Positions 1 to 11,194 of a DNA stretch of 64,000 bases are shown here, piece after piece; the first letter of the stretch is position 1, and each line of letters starts with the position of its first letter. The stretch comes from Micrasema longulum. Taxonomy: Eukaryota; Arthropoda; Insecta; Trichoptera; Brachycentridae. Below the pieces are notes generated by a model, which had not been told where the DNA came from, ran no database searches, and worked only from the letters and a program-made list of their open reading frames with translations. Position numbers and translations under genes: made by a program. The stretch covers positions 397,590 through 461,589 of the forward strand of contig JAGVSM010004562.1 in the NCBI GenBank assembly GCA_022494885.1, in the 5' to 3' direction.

Positions 1-1319
1 AAAAAATGTTAGATGCATCCTTCTTTCTTATGACGGCAGAATGTCAAACTGCATTGTATTTGAAATACGATTTCAAACAAATTCACCGCTACGAAAATAT
101 ATATATATTTTTTTACCGAAATCATCGAACCCCGAAGAACACAGCATTGGTAAAGTTAATGCCAATTAATATAGGTACCCAATTACACAAAAGCTTAAAA
201 AACAATATTCTTTAGATCTAAGAAACTTTTATGTTATTAGATGCTTAAAAATACATAAATAAATACATTTATGACTATGTTTAATTTTCAATTTATTTAA
301 ATAATTTTTTACTTTTAATTCAATTTGATTAATTTTTCACGCTTATACGGTTTTTACATATGATTAATAAAAAAATTTAGTAAATAAACAAAATAACATT
401 AAAAAAATACAAAAGATAGTCTGTATTAAGAAAAATAGATAGTACAGAAAAATATATAGAAATCAATAATATTTTTTTGTAGATTACCTATAAAATAAAT
501 TACGAATTGCTACTGGTAGATACGTTGTAAGCCAATAGTGTGATACTCTTATTACTAGTGTCTCATCATAACTCATATCCAATATGTAAATTAAAAACAT
601 ATTTAAAAATCACATGTGAAACAACACATCGATGGCTCACTTTCACATAGAGATAACAAGAAATGACTAGTTTTGAGAAATGGCTGACCAATATTTTGAC
701 ACATCTAAATTGATTTGAAACAAAAAAATATTTATATCACCCTAAGTGTAATATATATGCATTTATTTATTAAAACTTCTTGTAGGATTTATCATGTTTA
801 AAGAACAGACATATATTTTACTCAAAAGTAGCAAAAAATTGGAAATGAATTAATAAGAATAAGAAAATAAAAATATTTAAAAACTAATCTTACTTATAGT
901 ACATACATACACATATTCCAGTAGAGAGAACAAAAGTTCATTTTTTCCCATTGGTTATATTAAAAGAATCTTAAAATTAGAAGAACATAGAAAAATAATA
1001 TAAAAGAATACAGATATAAGTTAATAAAAGGTATACAATATAAAACAACCTTGTATTATTTAAGTACTTAAATTCGGAGATAATAAATTAATACACTGCC
1101 TTTTAAAATTCAATAGTGTATTAAATATATGTATTTATGTGAAATATATACACAATGGTTACTAGTTTATGAATAAAAGTTGTTATGCAAAATTATCACT
1201 ACGTTTAAATTAGTTATGGAGTCCAGGTAATGTTAAATGTTATAGTAACGTTGTAAAATTGATAGGGTGTTTCTATTTGTTGATATAATTAATATAATGT
1301 AACTCAAAACGTTTTTTTT
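1..1319. other. AT-rich intergenic DNA, nothing recognised
   Basis: Low-complexity A/T-rich sequence with many homopolymer runs. Short open frames here show no family resemblance and look like chance. Confidence 0.6.
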
Positions 1320-2120
1320 TTAGCTATCGCTCTATGGAACTGAGCCATCGACATGCTTTTTCAACCAGGGTGTAATAACGTCTCTTACGAATATTATATT
1401 TCATTGATCTCCGCCATCCCCATTCAAATCTTTTTTGATACGGGAGGATATCTGAAATGTAGAGCGTAATTCCGGTTCACTGGTTTTGATACTATCTACC
1501 ATTGCTAAAAGGTTCAAATAATCCTGTTATAGAATGCTTTTAACCACCCAAAGTCTGATTCATTTCGCGAAGGAAGGGCAAGTTAGCGAAATATCTGCCT
1601 CTATGAGATAAACCAAACCATTTATAATTTATTTTTACGACTCAAAAGCTTCGTCGATATCGCGAGCACAATTTTGTACTTAAATATTGAGAGGGGAGGG
1701 CGTCATGCGATAGATGAGGGTCCTTCGGTCCAAAGCGCTGCGCTGGAAATAGAGTTTAATAGTTAATTTGCGTTTCTTTGTAGCGATTTGTAGGTACTAC
1801 AGATTCACCTGATAAACTTGCATATTGAGTCGAAGCTAAACAATGGCAGGGCGAGTCTTCAATTTGAATACCTAAATAAAACAGATTGCCTTAGCGCCAT
1901 CGAAGTGCCCCAAATAAAAAAGAACAGCGGGACTCTAGTGAGCGGAAAGGAAATTATTCAATAACAAGTCCTTGAATATTCATGAACAGTGCACCAGTCG
2001 ACATTTCGGAATATTTAATTACTGCAAAGATTTGCTTTTAACTTCTGCCTCAAGTTTTATAGAAAACTGGTTCGAGTTGTGTAATCCCTTTTCCTCGAAG
2101 GCAAACTTCCGTGGAAACTA
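1320..2120. other. GC-richer single-copy intergenic island
   Basis: This stretch is visibly less AT-rich and less homopolymeric than its surroundings and matches no other part of the window. No reading frame of useful length crosses it. It may be conserved noncoding DNA or an old unrecognised repeat; only composition supports this. Confidence 0.3.
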
Positions 2121-2404
2121 AATTACCACTGAAATACTTTCCTCTTGTTACTGACGACGATTGAAAATGTCATTTTGTAATTTTTTACTTACTGGAGCTG
2201 AAATTTGGTAATCCTATCTGATAGAACGCAAGAAATGTCATTTCCCTATTTAATGAGCTTTTATCAGATTTGAAAGGAATTAAGTCTCAAACATAAATAC
2301 GTTCATAAACAGATATTTAAAAAATCTCTACTAGACTATTTGGTATCTGATTTTGTTTACCAATACGAATTATGGTGGTGTTGATATATTTTTCATTTGT
2401 TAAA

Positions 2405-2790
2405 AGACAATGAATCAAAACCGAATCACTTTTCATTTTATTTTAATATATCATACTACCAGCATCGTGATTTTTTAAAGTTTTGTATTTCTAAAATTAC
2501 TCGGCGTGTGACGTTAAAAGTTCTATTACGCATATTCTCGGTCAGTTCTGCCGATCGGTCCGTTGACGGTAAGTAAATCGGCTATCTTTTACTGCTCTTT
2601 TATGAACTAGTGATGTCGTTCAAAGTAGTTCGTTTTTATTAAAATATTTTTTTAAAAAATTTGTACATTTTCAGGAAGCTGCAGTATAATTAAATACTCT
2701 AATTTTTACGGCACGCAATAAAACATTTTTTGTATTTTATTTCCCGTAGAGCTGAAGTCCATTATTATAAGCTTTGTACTATTTTGCGCC
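2405..2790 (+). repeat. Interspersed repeat family B, copy 1
   Basis: About 300-380 bp shared with copies near 43840-44150 and 47690-47900. Common landmarks in order are a cGTGTGAYGT segment, a CTCGRTCAGTTCTGCC segment, a GTCGTTYAAARTAGTTCG-like segment followed by TTTTTATT, and a TTTTTACnG...GCGCaa-type end. All three copies lie in the same orientation. No ORF is visible, so it is a non-autonomous repeat of unknown class. Confidence 0.6.
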
Positions 2791-4679
2791 TACTGAACTT
2801 TTGAAAACGTGAAACAAAATACCATTTAAGTTTAAATTTTAATTAGTTTGAACATATTGTTTTATGTTTTTTCTTAACATATTCTATGTTTGTATTTTTC
2901 TTTCTCATGTACTCGTATTTAAAATTATATAAACTCTTTTAAATAAACAACTTAAACAGTGTTAGTCTCTCACCAAGCACAAGAGTAAGTCTCTTTTTTT
3001 GGAGAGTTACAGTGATAACATTTACTAGATATGTAAAAGTAGATATATTTAGAATTTTACAAAAACATTGACTTTTTATGAAATTTATGAAGAAAAAAAA
3101 ATTCTTTACCGTGTATAAATTCTACATATTATAAGATACATAAAGGTAGAATAGTTGGCAATTATAATACATACAAACAGCGGCAGTAGAATCAGGTGAG
3201 AACGATATATATATATATATATATACATATCAGGCGCGTGCGGTGAATATTATCAGTAGGGATACTGAAAAAAAATATCATGGTCTTACTTTTAGTAGGC
3301 ATGGTAGAAAATATAGATAGATATCATATTTAAACCAATATAGCATGAAATCACTTTTGTAAAGTGCGCTCGAGATATTATATGATGAAAATGATGCTAT
3401 ATAAGTTTTCTGTTTCAATAATAATAATTAACCGTTTTTCGTCTATACAGGAGCCGGTGCGTCTAACGGTTAGGCTATAAACATTAGAACCGTACCTAAA
3501 ATTTGAGATGTTTATAAATTTTGGCCAAATTTCAACAATACTCTATTTAAATCTGCATACCATATGTCATTATAGTCGTATTTTCTCGGCACTACACAAG
3601 TTGGATGCTCTTATCTCTATGAGTCTAAATCTTAATGCGCGTACGCGGAAATTTGACCAGTTGTAATAGGATTGGACTCAAAATAAAGAGTAGTATCCAG
3701 ATTCAAAGGCCAAAGTACCTTTATATTCAGTACGTTGATATAGGAAATACGCATACGCATACGTATGCTAAAAAAAAAAATTTGTTTGAATTGGTCAATC
3801 ACGTGCGCTCGAACATTTTTGGCGACCATTTTTGAAATATTTTTAGAATTTTTTTTTCATATTTAATAGTTTTTGATAACAAAATACATATTATTTTCAA
3901 ATATTCAGGGAATGCGCTGCATACGTACGGGCGTAACGCGCCCGATATATGTTTTGTAAACGTACAGTCATCATAAAACAATGTCTTGTAGATTCTGGGT
4001 TGTATTATGTTGGTAATATTTATGGTTCTTTTTTTATTTTTTAGGTTGATTTTTGAATGGACTAATACTTTTTTACTATTTTTGATGGAATTCTATTTTT
4101 TAACAATGTTTTGAGTACGTCTAAATGTTTGCGGACAGGCTAGATTTCCTTCCTGTGGAGTCATACATTTGTTGCAACCGAGAGAGGGTCTTTAGAAATT
4201 CCCTTCTCAAAAGTGTTGTTCCTCTCTGCTCTAAATTTCATTGTGATTATTTAAATGATAACTTAATGATAAACATTACAAAATAAAATACTTGGTTCAT
4301 TTAAAGATGCACGTTGGAAAGTAGAAATGCTTGTTGGTCTTCTGAATCCGTTCTCATAATAAAAAATAAGTTCTAAGCAATATCAATTAGAGTTTCCAAA
4401 AGTACTAAACATTTTTTTTTAGAAAATATCATTTATGTAGGTACTGTTACGAAATTGAGTTTGTCGTTTGATATGTTTATTTACTTACGTATTTCAAACC
4501 GCTAAATCTAATTCGTTACAGGGTTGCAAAAGGTAAATAACTGACAAATAAGAATCTCCCTATCAAAATGATTCAGGGAAGTATAAATGAATAACATGAG
4601 GCATAAACGTGTAAGAAAATCGTAAAAGCGAAATTCCCGAGTGTGGATATCAAACGAATTAGTTCCTAATGTAACCTTT
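2791..4679. other. AT-rich intergenic DNA with an (AT)n tract
   Basis: No gene or recognised repeat except an AT dinucleotide microsatellite at about 3206-3226. Overlapping small open frames near 3632-3981 on both strands look like chance. Confidence 0.55.
3206..3226. repeat. (AT)n microsatellite
   Basis: About ten uninterrupted AT dinucleotides. Confidence 0.9.
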
Positions 4680-4960
4680 GAGCACTGGTTTTAAATAAAC
4701 ATAGAATTTGGTCGGAGCACGGTTGACAGAATCCTTCCAGTAACTGAGAGACTTTTGATACGATTTATCTTTTGACATATTGCGAAGCGTAAATAAGAAA
4801 TTAAAACACACCAACCAAATCCATACGCACGAAGTTTTTTAGCTCCCTAAATCACATTTACGAGCACACTTCTAGGAGCGTCAAATATTGAAGGCGCTAA
4901 ATCTTTCCGCTCGAAGCAGATAAGAGATATTCTGACTTAAACCAGACTCTATTAACAGAT
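4680..4960. other. Less AT-rich single-copy segment
   Basis: Mixed-composition sequence between two AT-rich blocks, with no match elsewhere in the window and no coding potential. Function unknown. Confidence 0.25.
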
Positions 4961-5149
4961 ATATTTTAATATTAAATTCACTTTTATTGAGCACTTTTTG
5001 GGAGTATATGGAAGCAAACACTAAAGCTAAAACGAGGATTATCAACAACCATTAGGTAAGTGATAAATTAATTATTAAAAAATATAACTACGTACTTATT
5101 TACTTTTTGAAAAATCGCTAAAATAAATGCGTATATACATAATCAATGT

Positions 5150-5790
5150 TATTAAATACCACGTACTGACTTTTCTATGTCTACTGGTTTTAAGACGTAC
5201 CCGTCTTTTCATCAGGATACCAATTAAACAAACATGCAAAGCCATCATTTTACCTTCACCATAGGTGTGGCACAAAAATATGAAACCAAAATGCAATGTT
5301 TTTTAACACGTAACCCTTACATGCCCTGATTAGGTTATAAAAATATTATATGTTGAGGGATAAATGGTTGAAAAACGAGTAGGAGGGGGTGAAAAGAGGG
5401 GTATTTGTTTACTCATTTATTTATTAACAGGCATGGTCCATTTATACAATTTATGGGGTTTTAATATCACAATTTAAGAATAGTTAAAAATGTTTTTTTT
5501 TTTAAAAAAGAAGCATTGAAAAACATAAAAGACATCAAGACAAAATCTGGACTATTTATTTAGTGCTCATTTAAATCGCTGTTAACTTAAACCAAAAAAG
5601 TCCAGATCTTGTTAACAATACGACAAAGAAAAGGGTAAATAGAGATATAAACATTGACTCCATATCAGCATAAGAATGATAACCTCTTCATAAGTTAGTC
5701 AGTTTAATAGGTTTAAAACAATAACAATGGAAAATCGTATAATGAACTATATTGAAAGGTTTTATATATTTATTTAAAAAAATCTTGACA
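5150..5790 (-). repeat. Repeat family A, copy 1 (hammerhead-bearing), interrupted
   Basis: Shares with copy 3 (16785-17100) the hammerhead region, the AAACAAACATGCAAA-type segment, the ACATGCCCTGATTAGG segment, a g-rich AGGAGGGGGTG segment and a tail around 5700-5770 (TTTAATAGGTTTAAA..., ATGAACTATATTGAAAGG). Relative to copy 3, roughly 290 bp of unrelated sequence lies between about 5405 and 5690, so this copy appears interrupted by a later insertion. Confidence 0.65.
5176..5222 (-). ncRNA. Hammerhead ribozyme-like motif, decayed (copy A1)
   Basis: On the minus strand the order is stem I strand, CTGATGA, stem II (AAGACG / CGTCTT with a GGTA loop), AAAA, CCAG, TA, GAC. The CTGATGA core is perfect, but the conserved G of GAAA is A and stem I has one mismatch. 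It is probably inactive. The reading rests on the sequence pattern and on the other four copies. Confidence 0.5.
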
Positions 5791-6335
5791 GATTTGTATA
5801 AAATAACAAAATGGTTGGTACATATATACTTAATAATTACGTTTCTACCTCTCGAATAGAGTAAAAAATCTTGTTTAGGTTGTTTGATTATTGATCAATA
5901 ATGATGAAAGGAACAGTATTTTTTAAAGCTTTCCTAGTGTGAAATATATTCATATTATTACTTTTTACCCTTTATTATTGAATAAGCTAACATGTCGTGC
6001 AAAAAATAAATCAATAAATGGCAAATGAAAACAAAAAAGTAAGAAAATTGTTTTTTTTTTTTTAAATATAAAATGATATATATTAAATCATAGGTACATA
6101 GAACAAAAAATAACACGAAATAATATTATGAGACCAAGTTAAAGTTAAATTAAACTAAAATAAAATTTGTAGACACACAAGGCCAAATCATTTGTCTCGC
6201 ACGTCTTCGAGGGAGATTATATTTTATTACCAGACAGACACTAGAAAAATTGTCTAAGGATTAGTTTATTTTGTTTCATAACGTTTTTTAATTTTTATTA
6301 TATTTATTTTTTTTGCATTTTGCAATAGGTAATAA
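5791..6335. other. AT-rich intergenic DNA, nothing recognised
   Basis: Poly(A)/poly(T)-rich sequence without open frames or repeats I can match. Confidence 0.5.
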
Positions 6336-6540
6336 TAATACTGATACAAATATATGGAACGGATTAAAAAAAAATAATTGTGGTAAGAAATGTTTTCATA
6401 CATAACTTTTTTTTAATTATGAAAAATAAGTCCTTACTTAAACGCAACATTTTGGCCTTGATAATTGTGACCTCAAGATTCATGACGATGTTCTATTTAA
6501 ATTTAAACGTTATCAAATAAAGTTCAAAATTTACAAGAAA
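6336..6540 (+). repeat. Repeat family D, copy 1
   Basis: Matches the 5' half of the copies at 37490-38010 and 63250-63660. Shared landmarks are ATATATGGAACGGATT, TAAGAAATGTTTTCATACATAA and GGCCTTGATAATTGTGACC followed by TCAAGATTC. No coding frame; class unknown. Confidence 0.6.
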
Positions 6541-7054
6541 AAGTTACAAATACAAAAAAAAACAATAACCTGAACACAAATAAAATGCTACAAAATTTAA
6601 ACACCAAAGCTTTTAGGGTAGATGCATTGTACGCAATACATTTTATTCACATATTTACCAATAATTTTGGCCATTCTCCCAAACAAACAGAGCTTCCACA
6701 AAACACTTTCCTTGACATATTTCCACCAATTTGGAGTAGTATTCCTATCTTGTGACTGAAGCAAAGAGGCAAACAAAATTTGAGACGTACAGAGCGGTAA
6801 ATAACATTCACATCACGTTCTCTAGTATCCAATACTGTGAAACTGGGACATACATATTTAGTGACATAGGGCTTTTACTGTTTCTAACCTCAATCCGGAC
6901 TTCTTTAATAATAAATGATGTCCCAAATCAAAATCATAAGTAACTCAGAATTAACAAGAACAAATTTCTCGTTAAAAGCACCTACATATACATAAATAAC
7001 ATATACTTGGAAATTATCACTTTTTTCAACCATTTTAACCTTAAAATGGTCTTT
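6541..7054. other. Intergenic DNA, nothing recognised
   Basis: Two opposed small open frames (6647-6832 minus, 6752-6943 plus) overlap each other and resemble no known protein. No repeat match found. Confidence 0.45.
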
Positions 7055-7119
7055 AAAATTCTGTCAAGTAAAAAAATATTTTTACTGCCTATTAGTAGGA
7101 AAAAAAAATTATAATTTTT

Positions 7120-7425
7120 AACTGATGTTAATAAATATTAGTATAAAACCACTAACTGACTTTTTTGTCTACCGGTTTCGAGACGTACCCGTCTCTTCGT
7201 CAGAACACTCACTAAACTAATATGCAAGAACTAACATACATATCCACCTCCACCATCACCGTAGCATATATACAGTATTTCCAAAAATACATAAATCACA
7301 TGCAGATTTAAGGAGTTGAAAAACCGGTAGAATAAAAAAGTCGGTAAGTGTTCAGATACTAATATTAACTAACATAAGTTAAAGTTTTTGATCACAAAGT
7401 TAAACATAAATAATAAATAATATTA
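7120..7425 (-). repeat. Repeat family A, copy 2, inserted in repeat D
   Basis: Sits between two halves of a D repeat, so its length of roughly 300 bp can be estimated from the interruption. It contains the hammerhead motif, the CATGCAAG-like segment and a pyrimidine-rich CCACCTCCACCATCACC stretch shared with copies 3 and 5. Confidence 0.6.
7164..7210 (-). ncRNA. Hammerhead ribozyme motif, core intact (copy A2)
   Basis: Minus-strand order is GTGTT (stem I), CTGACGA, one extra A, GAGACG-GGTA-CGTCTC (stem II, six pairs), GAAA, CCGG (stem III/loop), TA as the cleavage triplet GUA, then GACAA (stem I). Every invariant core position is present. The ACCGGT around stem III is self-complementary, so two molecules could pair there, as in known double hammerheads. 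Confidence 0.65.
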
Positions 7426-7739
7426 TATTTTTTAATTCCCGCAAAAGCGGTCATTGCATTGGTCACGCCCCTAATACGTCACGGTTCTTCTAAAACCGTT
7501 TAAATTTAAACAGAACATCGTCATGAATCATGAGGTTACAATTATCAAGGCCGAACACGTCGTGTTTTCGTTGGGACATATTTTTAATAATTTCTTTTTT
7601 AAAGTTATGCATGAAAACATCTCTTAACAATGTCCATATTGATTTTAAAAACACAATTTATTTTTCTGAATCCGTTTTATATATTTTGAACAGTATTCGC
7701 AGTTTTCTAATATTTCCCGCAGCACCAAGAGCGTTGCAA

Positions 7740-8340
7740 AAATGAATCCATGATGACGTTTGTTACGAGCGAGTCAGCGACTAATATGTACAATTTTGTA
7801 ATTGTTAGAGAACAAATTGAATAATGAATATGTTTTTTTTCTGACTCCATTTTCGACATATAAAATTTGCGGGAGCAACACGTTCACGTCGAGCAAATCG
7901 CTATTGTTACAAGGTCTTTTCCGTGCGTGTTCACAAGAGGACAATGCGGCCAGGTGCGGTGGTAGGGTAATCATTGTTCCGGGGAGATAAAGTCCATTTG
8001 CACATAGACAAAACAATATTGTTTTGTCCCAGGAATAGACCAGTGTTCACGTGCAAACAGTAATTTCTAGGACAAAACATTGTCTCGAGACATCGCCACC
8101 GAGGCAGACGGGTAGGCTATCTCTGTGGAAAAATGATTGCCCACAGCAAAAAAAATAATTCTGCTGAATATGGAGGCAGAAAACAATATTTTTGATTGTT
8201 TTGTTCGTCCTTTTATAATTCCAATACATCTTGGTATTAAATTCATTTTAATTTTGTCTGTAAGCCAGTTGCTGTTTACACGTGGACAGGGTCGAGCTTT
8301 TTACATTAAATTACGTTCTGATTTGAAAAAAAACGGTTAA
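7740..8340. other. Mixed-composition intergenic segment with palindromes
   Basis: GC-richer than its flanks. It contains a perfect 22-bp palindrome at 8007-8028 and an imperfect inverted repeat in which GTTCACGTGCAAACAGTAAT (from about 8043) resembles the reverse complement of a segment near 8262-8288. Small overlapping open frames on both strands (7774-8340) look like chance. It could be a foldback element. Confidence 0.35.
8007..8028. repeat. Perfect 22-bp palindrome
   Basis: GACAAAACAAT followed immediately by its exact reverse complement. Confidence 0.85.
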
Positions 8341-8520
8341 TTTTTTCGCCCTATTACGGAATTTTCAAATGAATTTAAATCATTCGTTCAAAAATGTTTT
8401 AATTTGGTGAAACAACTGTCTGATTTAAACAATATCAAATAGTTAGCCTAAACCTGCGTCTTAATTAAAAATTTTAAAAAAGCATGGAGTTTTACAAGCA
8501 TAACGAACATAAAATAGTCG

Positions 8521-8640
8521 CCAATTAGTTATCTGTGGCTAGGCTGGTGAAAAATATAGTTCTGTGCCAGAAATAAAACCAGAATCATAGACATGTGACT
8601 TTAACTCGATGGTTGGTCTCAGGTTAAAATCCTAGATTAG
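8521..8640 (+). repeat. Repeat family G, copy 1
   Basis: Shares GAAAAATATAGTT, AAATAAAACCAGAATC, a ...GACATnnG... stretch and CTCAGGTnAAAATnCTG with copies at 18400, 24436 and 36900. It lies directly upstream of a family C SINE, as does the 18400 copy, so G and C may form one composite SINE. Confidence 0.55.
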
Positions 8641-8940
8641 GAAAGCGTGTGGAGATAAGTTCGCTTCGTTGTGTCATGGTTGATGTGTTCATATACCATT
8701 CTTGAGGTTTTAGGTTTGGTTTTTCTCAGGATGGACATGCGATATTGATTTTTGAGATTGTTTAAACTGCAATCTTCTATTGTTTCTGGACTGACACCTG
8801 AAGCATTCATAATACTGATCACTTCACTTTCATTAAACAGATGATCAAAACACGTTGCATTGGGTTAACCAATGGACTGCCCTTTACACCACTGGGTACG
8901 GAAAGAGGAGTGATGATGAAAATACATAAAGTTAGCGTGC
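8640..8940 (+). repeat. tRNA-derived SINE-like repeat family C, copy 1
   Basis: Plus orientation. A decayed tRNA-like head (GAGGTTTTAGGTTTGGTTTT as a B-box relic) is followed by the C body (ATATTGATTT, GACTGACACCTGAAGC, CTGATCAC, CACTGGGTACGGAAAG) and ends in an ATG-repeat tail (GTGATGATGA). Confidence 0.65.
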
Positions 8941-9482
8941 AGCTAGTAGATACGTACCATCCCATCTTTGGTAAGGCATTTTACGATTTTTTCGTTTACA
9001 TAATCTAAATCACTTCTGTAAACACAACCCTCTATTTTCTGTCCGCTTATTTCACGGTTTTGGCTGGATTTAACATATACTCATGTACATAAATTTCCAT
9101 TCACATCTGTGTCAGTAAGGGTGAACCTTTATTTTTGTGTTTCCCTCTTTCCGCCTATGTGTGACGTGCGGCTGTGTGCGTGCCTCCATCTCATGGCTAT
9201 CTGAATATTGACCTGATTTGCCAAATGTTTATTTGAATCTTCTCTTATTGGAAATATGTACTCGTCGATGATTGTTTAAATTCCAAACTGTGTCCGCTGT
9301 TAATCAAACAATGTTGTTTTTCAATCAAAACTCAATCTATTTTTATTTTTAAACAAAATCAGTATTTTTTTCGGTTATGACGAAATTTAGGATTTCTATA
9401 ATTGTAACGACAATCAGAGTAATAAATCAAATGTAATTATGATAAACTTAACCAAGGACCTTAAATGTATATTAGGAAATAT
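8941..9482. other. Intergenic DNA, nothing recognised
   Basis: No coding frame or repeat match seen. Confidence 0.45.
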
Positions 9483-9700
9483 TACATTATTATCATCATC
9501 GTCATAATTTGGCTATCGGATCTAGCGGACTGCATTAGCTCTCCAATTGCAGGTATCTATATCATTTTTGTCCCGTAAAAGGTAAAGTGATCAGTCTGGC
9601 GTTTGAAGTAACATCCCAGGAACAGATTGTCACTAACGATATAAAACACGGATTTACTTAACCTAAACAATCTTAGTATGATCTAGGCAGACACGGCAAG
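9483..9700 (-). repeat. SINE-like family C, copy 2 (decayed)
   Basis: Reverse orientation: starts at the CAT/ATC-rich tail (TTATTATCATCATCGTC), then the GTAAAGTGATCAGTCTGGCG landmark of the C body. The tRNA-like head is not recognisable. Confidence 0.5.
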
Positions 9701-11190
9701 TGTGTCATTTAAAGTTTGGAGTGATAACACCGCTTGCTTCTTGAATGCTTGCCTTTACTGTAGGAACACATTGACAGAACTGTTTAGGAGTTTTTTTAAG
9801 TATTCTTTCGATCATTGGCAGGGGGAAAAGAATTTGACGTTGGTTCTAAAATTTCCCACGGCAAAGACAGCATTGGTACGCAAGTTACTATGAGGTACTT
9901 TAAGGGTAATCTGGGGAAAGGTATCATGGCCATCTATATGGATATTCGATAAGTCGAAAATTGCAAGTGCAAACTGAAATCATCCGTTACAAATTTGTTC
10001 GCCAAACTAAAAACTGAATCGAAAATTGGAAACGCCTTTTTTCTATTTATGTATTTATTTATTTATTTACATACATAAGTTAACTGTATATTATTTGAGA
10101 CATAAGTCCCAACTCGATGAGACTAAAAGTCTTGAGACGGGAATGGCAATTAGTTGACACAGACACATGAGAATATCACCATTAATATAGAATCAGAAAC
10201 ATAAAAAATATGCAATAGAAGTAATGAGCTTTTCGTTTACCTTCGAAATCGAACCTAGAAATGGTAGGCAAACGCGCCAACCACTTCACAACGAGGTGGA
10301 TGTATCTCTACCTTTTTTTTTCTAGTATTTTTATCCGATGTTAGCCATTAAGTAAATAACGCTCGATCAAAGTTTTTTTTTCTATTTCACATGCAAAATC
10401 GCATTATTTATTCACCCGAATAAAGAAAAAAAAATTTAGAGTTTTCGGAAAAAAAACTCATAAAAAGACAAGCGTACAACAACATTTAAAATGTCTTTTT
10501 ACAATTTTTATTTTCAACTTTTATGCTCTCGGACAAAACAATAATTATAAAATTCATAAGAATGAACCAACACAACAATATTAAAATAAAAAATATTGTT
10601 TTTGTAATAACTTTATCATTTGTATGTACATTGTAATTGGTAGTCCTACTGTATTGTACATTTGAGTAAACAAATAAATGAATTATTTCAGCTATCATTT
10701 TTTTTTTTATGCATGCACGAGCTAAATTTGAATTTATTTCAGGTTTTAGTCTAAGTGTCAAAGGTTTTCTATCAATTCTCGGAAATTGAAGTTTTTCTCC
10801 CCTAGCAACTGTTTCAAATTCAATCATTGACTCATTGATCCGAAAAACACACATCTCCAAGTTACACACACAGTCAGCAATTCAATAAAACTTACCAAAT
10901 CTTGATTGAGTTGTTATTGTTTCCTAAGTTTACCACGAGAACGCAGTGTAACAAAATGAAAGCTGTATCATAACTTTATGTAGTTGAATCTAATTAGACT
11001 GTACATTTTTGATTAATAAACACCGCAAAAATCATGTTTTCAATGTTTTGTATTATACTAAATAAATTTTTTTTGATCAAAGATGCTTACATAATATCAT
11101 ACCTTAACGCATAAAAAACGGTAATAATAATACTGAACATAACAATAACAAAGGACTAGATGTACCACAAAAAGTAAAAAATTAGATAAG
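9701..11190. other. Intergenic DNA; one unrecognised 127-codon frame
   Basis: A minus-strand open frame at 10486-10869 encodes 127 residues with one hydrophobic stretch (ILILLCWFILMNFIIIVL). I recognise no family, and the AT-rich composition makes a chance frame likely. A plus frame at 9702-9893 is also unconvincing. No repeat match otherwise. Confidence 0.4.
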
Positions 11191-11194
11191 TAAT

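Larger units (their letters stand above)
7055..7735 (-). repeat. Repeat family D, copy 2, split by an A element
   Basis: Reverse orientation to the other D copies. The part at 7055-7120 corresponds to the 3' end of the 63250 copy. The remainder at about 7425-7735 carries the GCGGTCATTGCATTGG, GGCCGAACACGTCGTG and TTATGCATGAAAACATCTC landmarks. The two halves are separated by about 300 bp containing repeat A copy 2, so A inserted into D. Confidence 0.6.

Noticed and set aside
5176..5222. Helitron 3' hairpin as explanation for the repeat A stem
   Set aside because: There is no CTRR terminus after the hairpin, and the conserved flanking CTGANGA/GAAA bases fit a hammerhead better.
10486..10869. 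127-codon minus-strand frame as a membrane protein gene
   Set aside because: One hydrophobic run but no family resemblance, no splice context, and AT-rich composition that yields such frames by chance.
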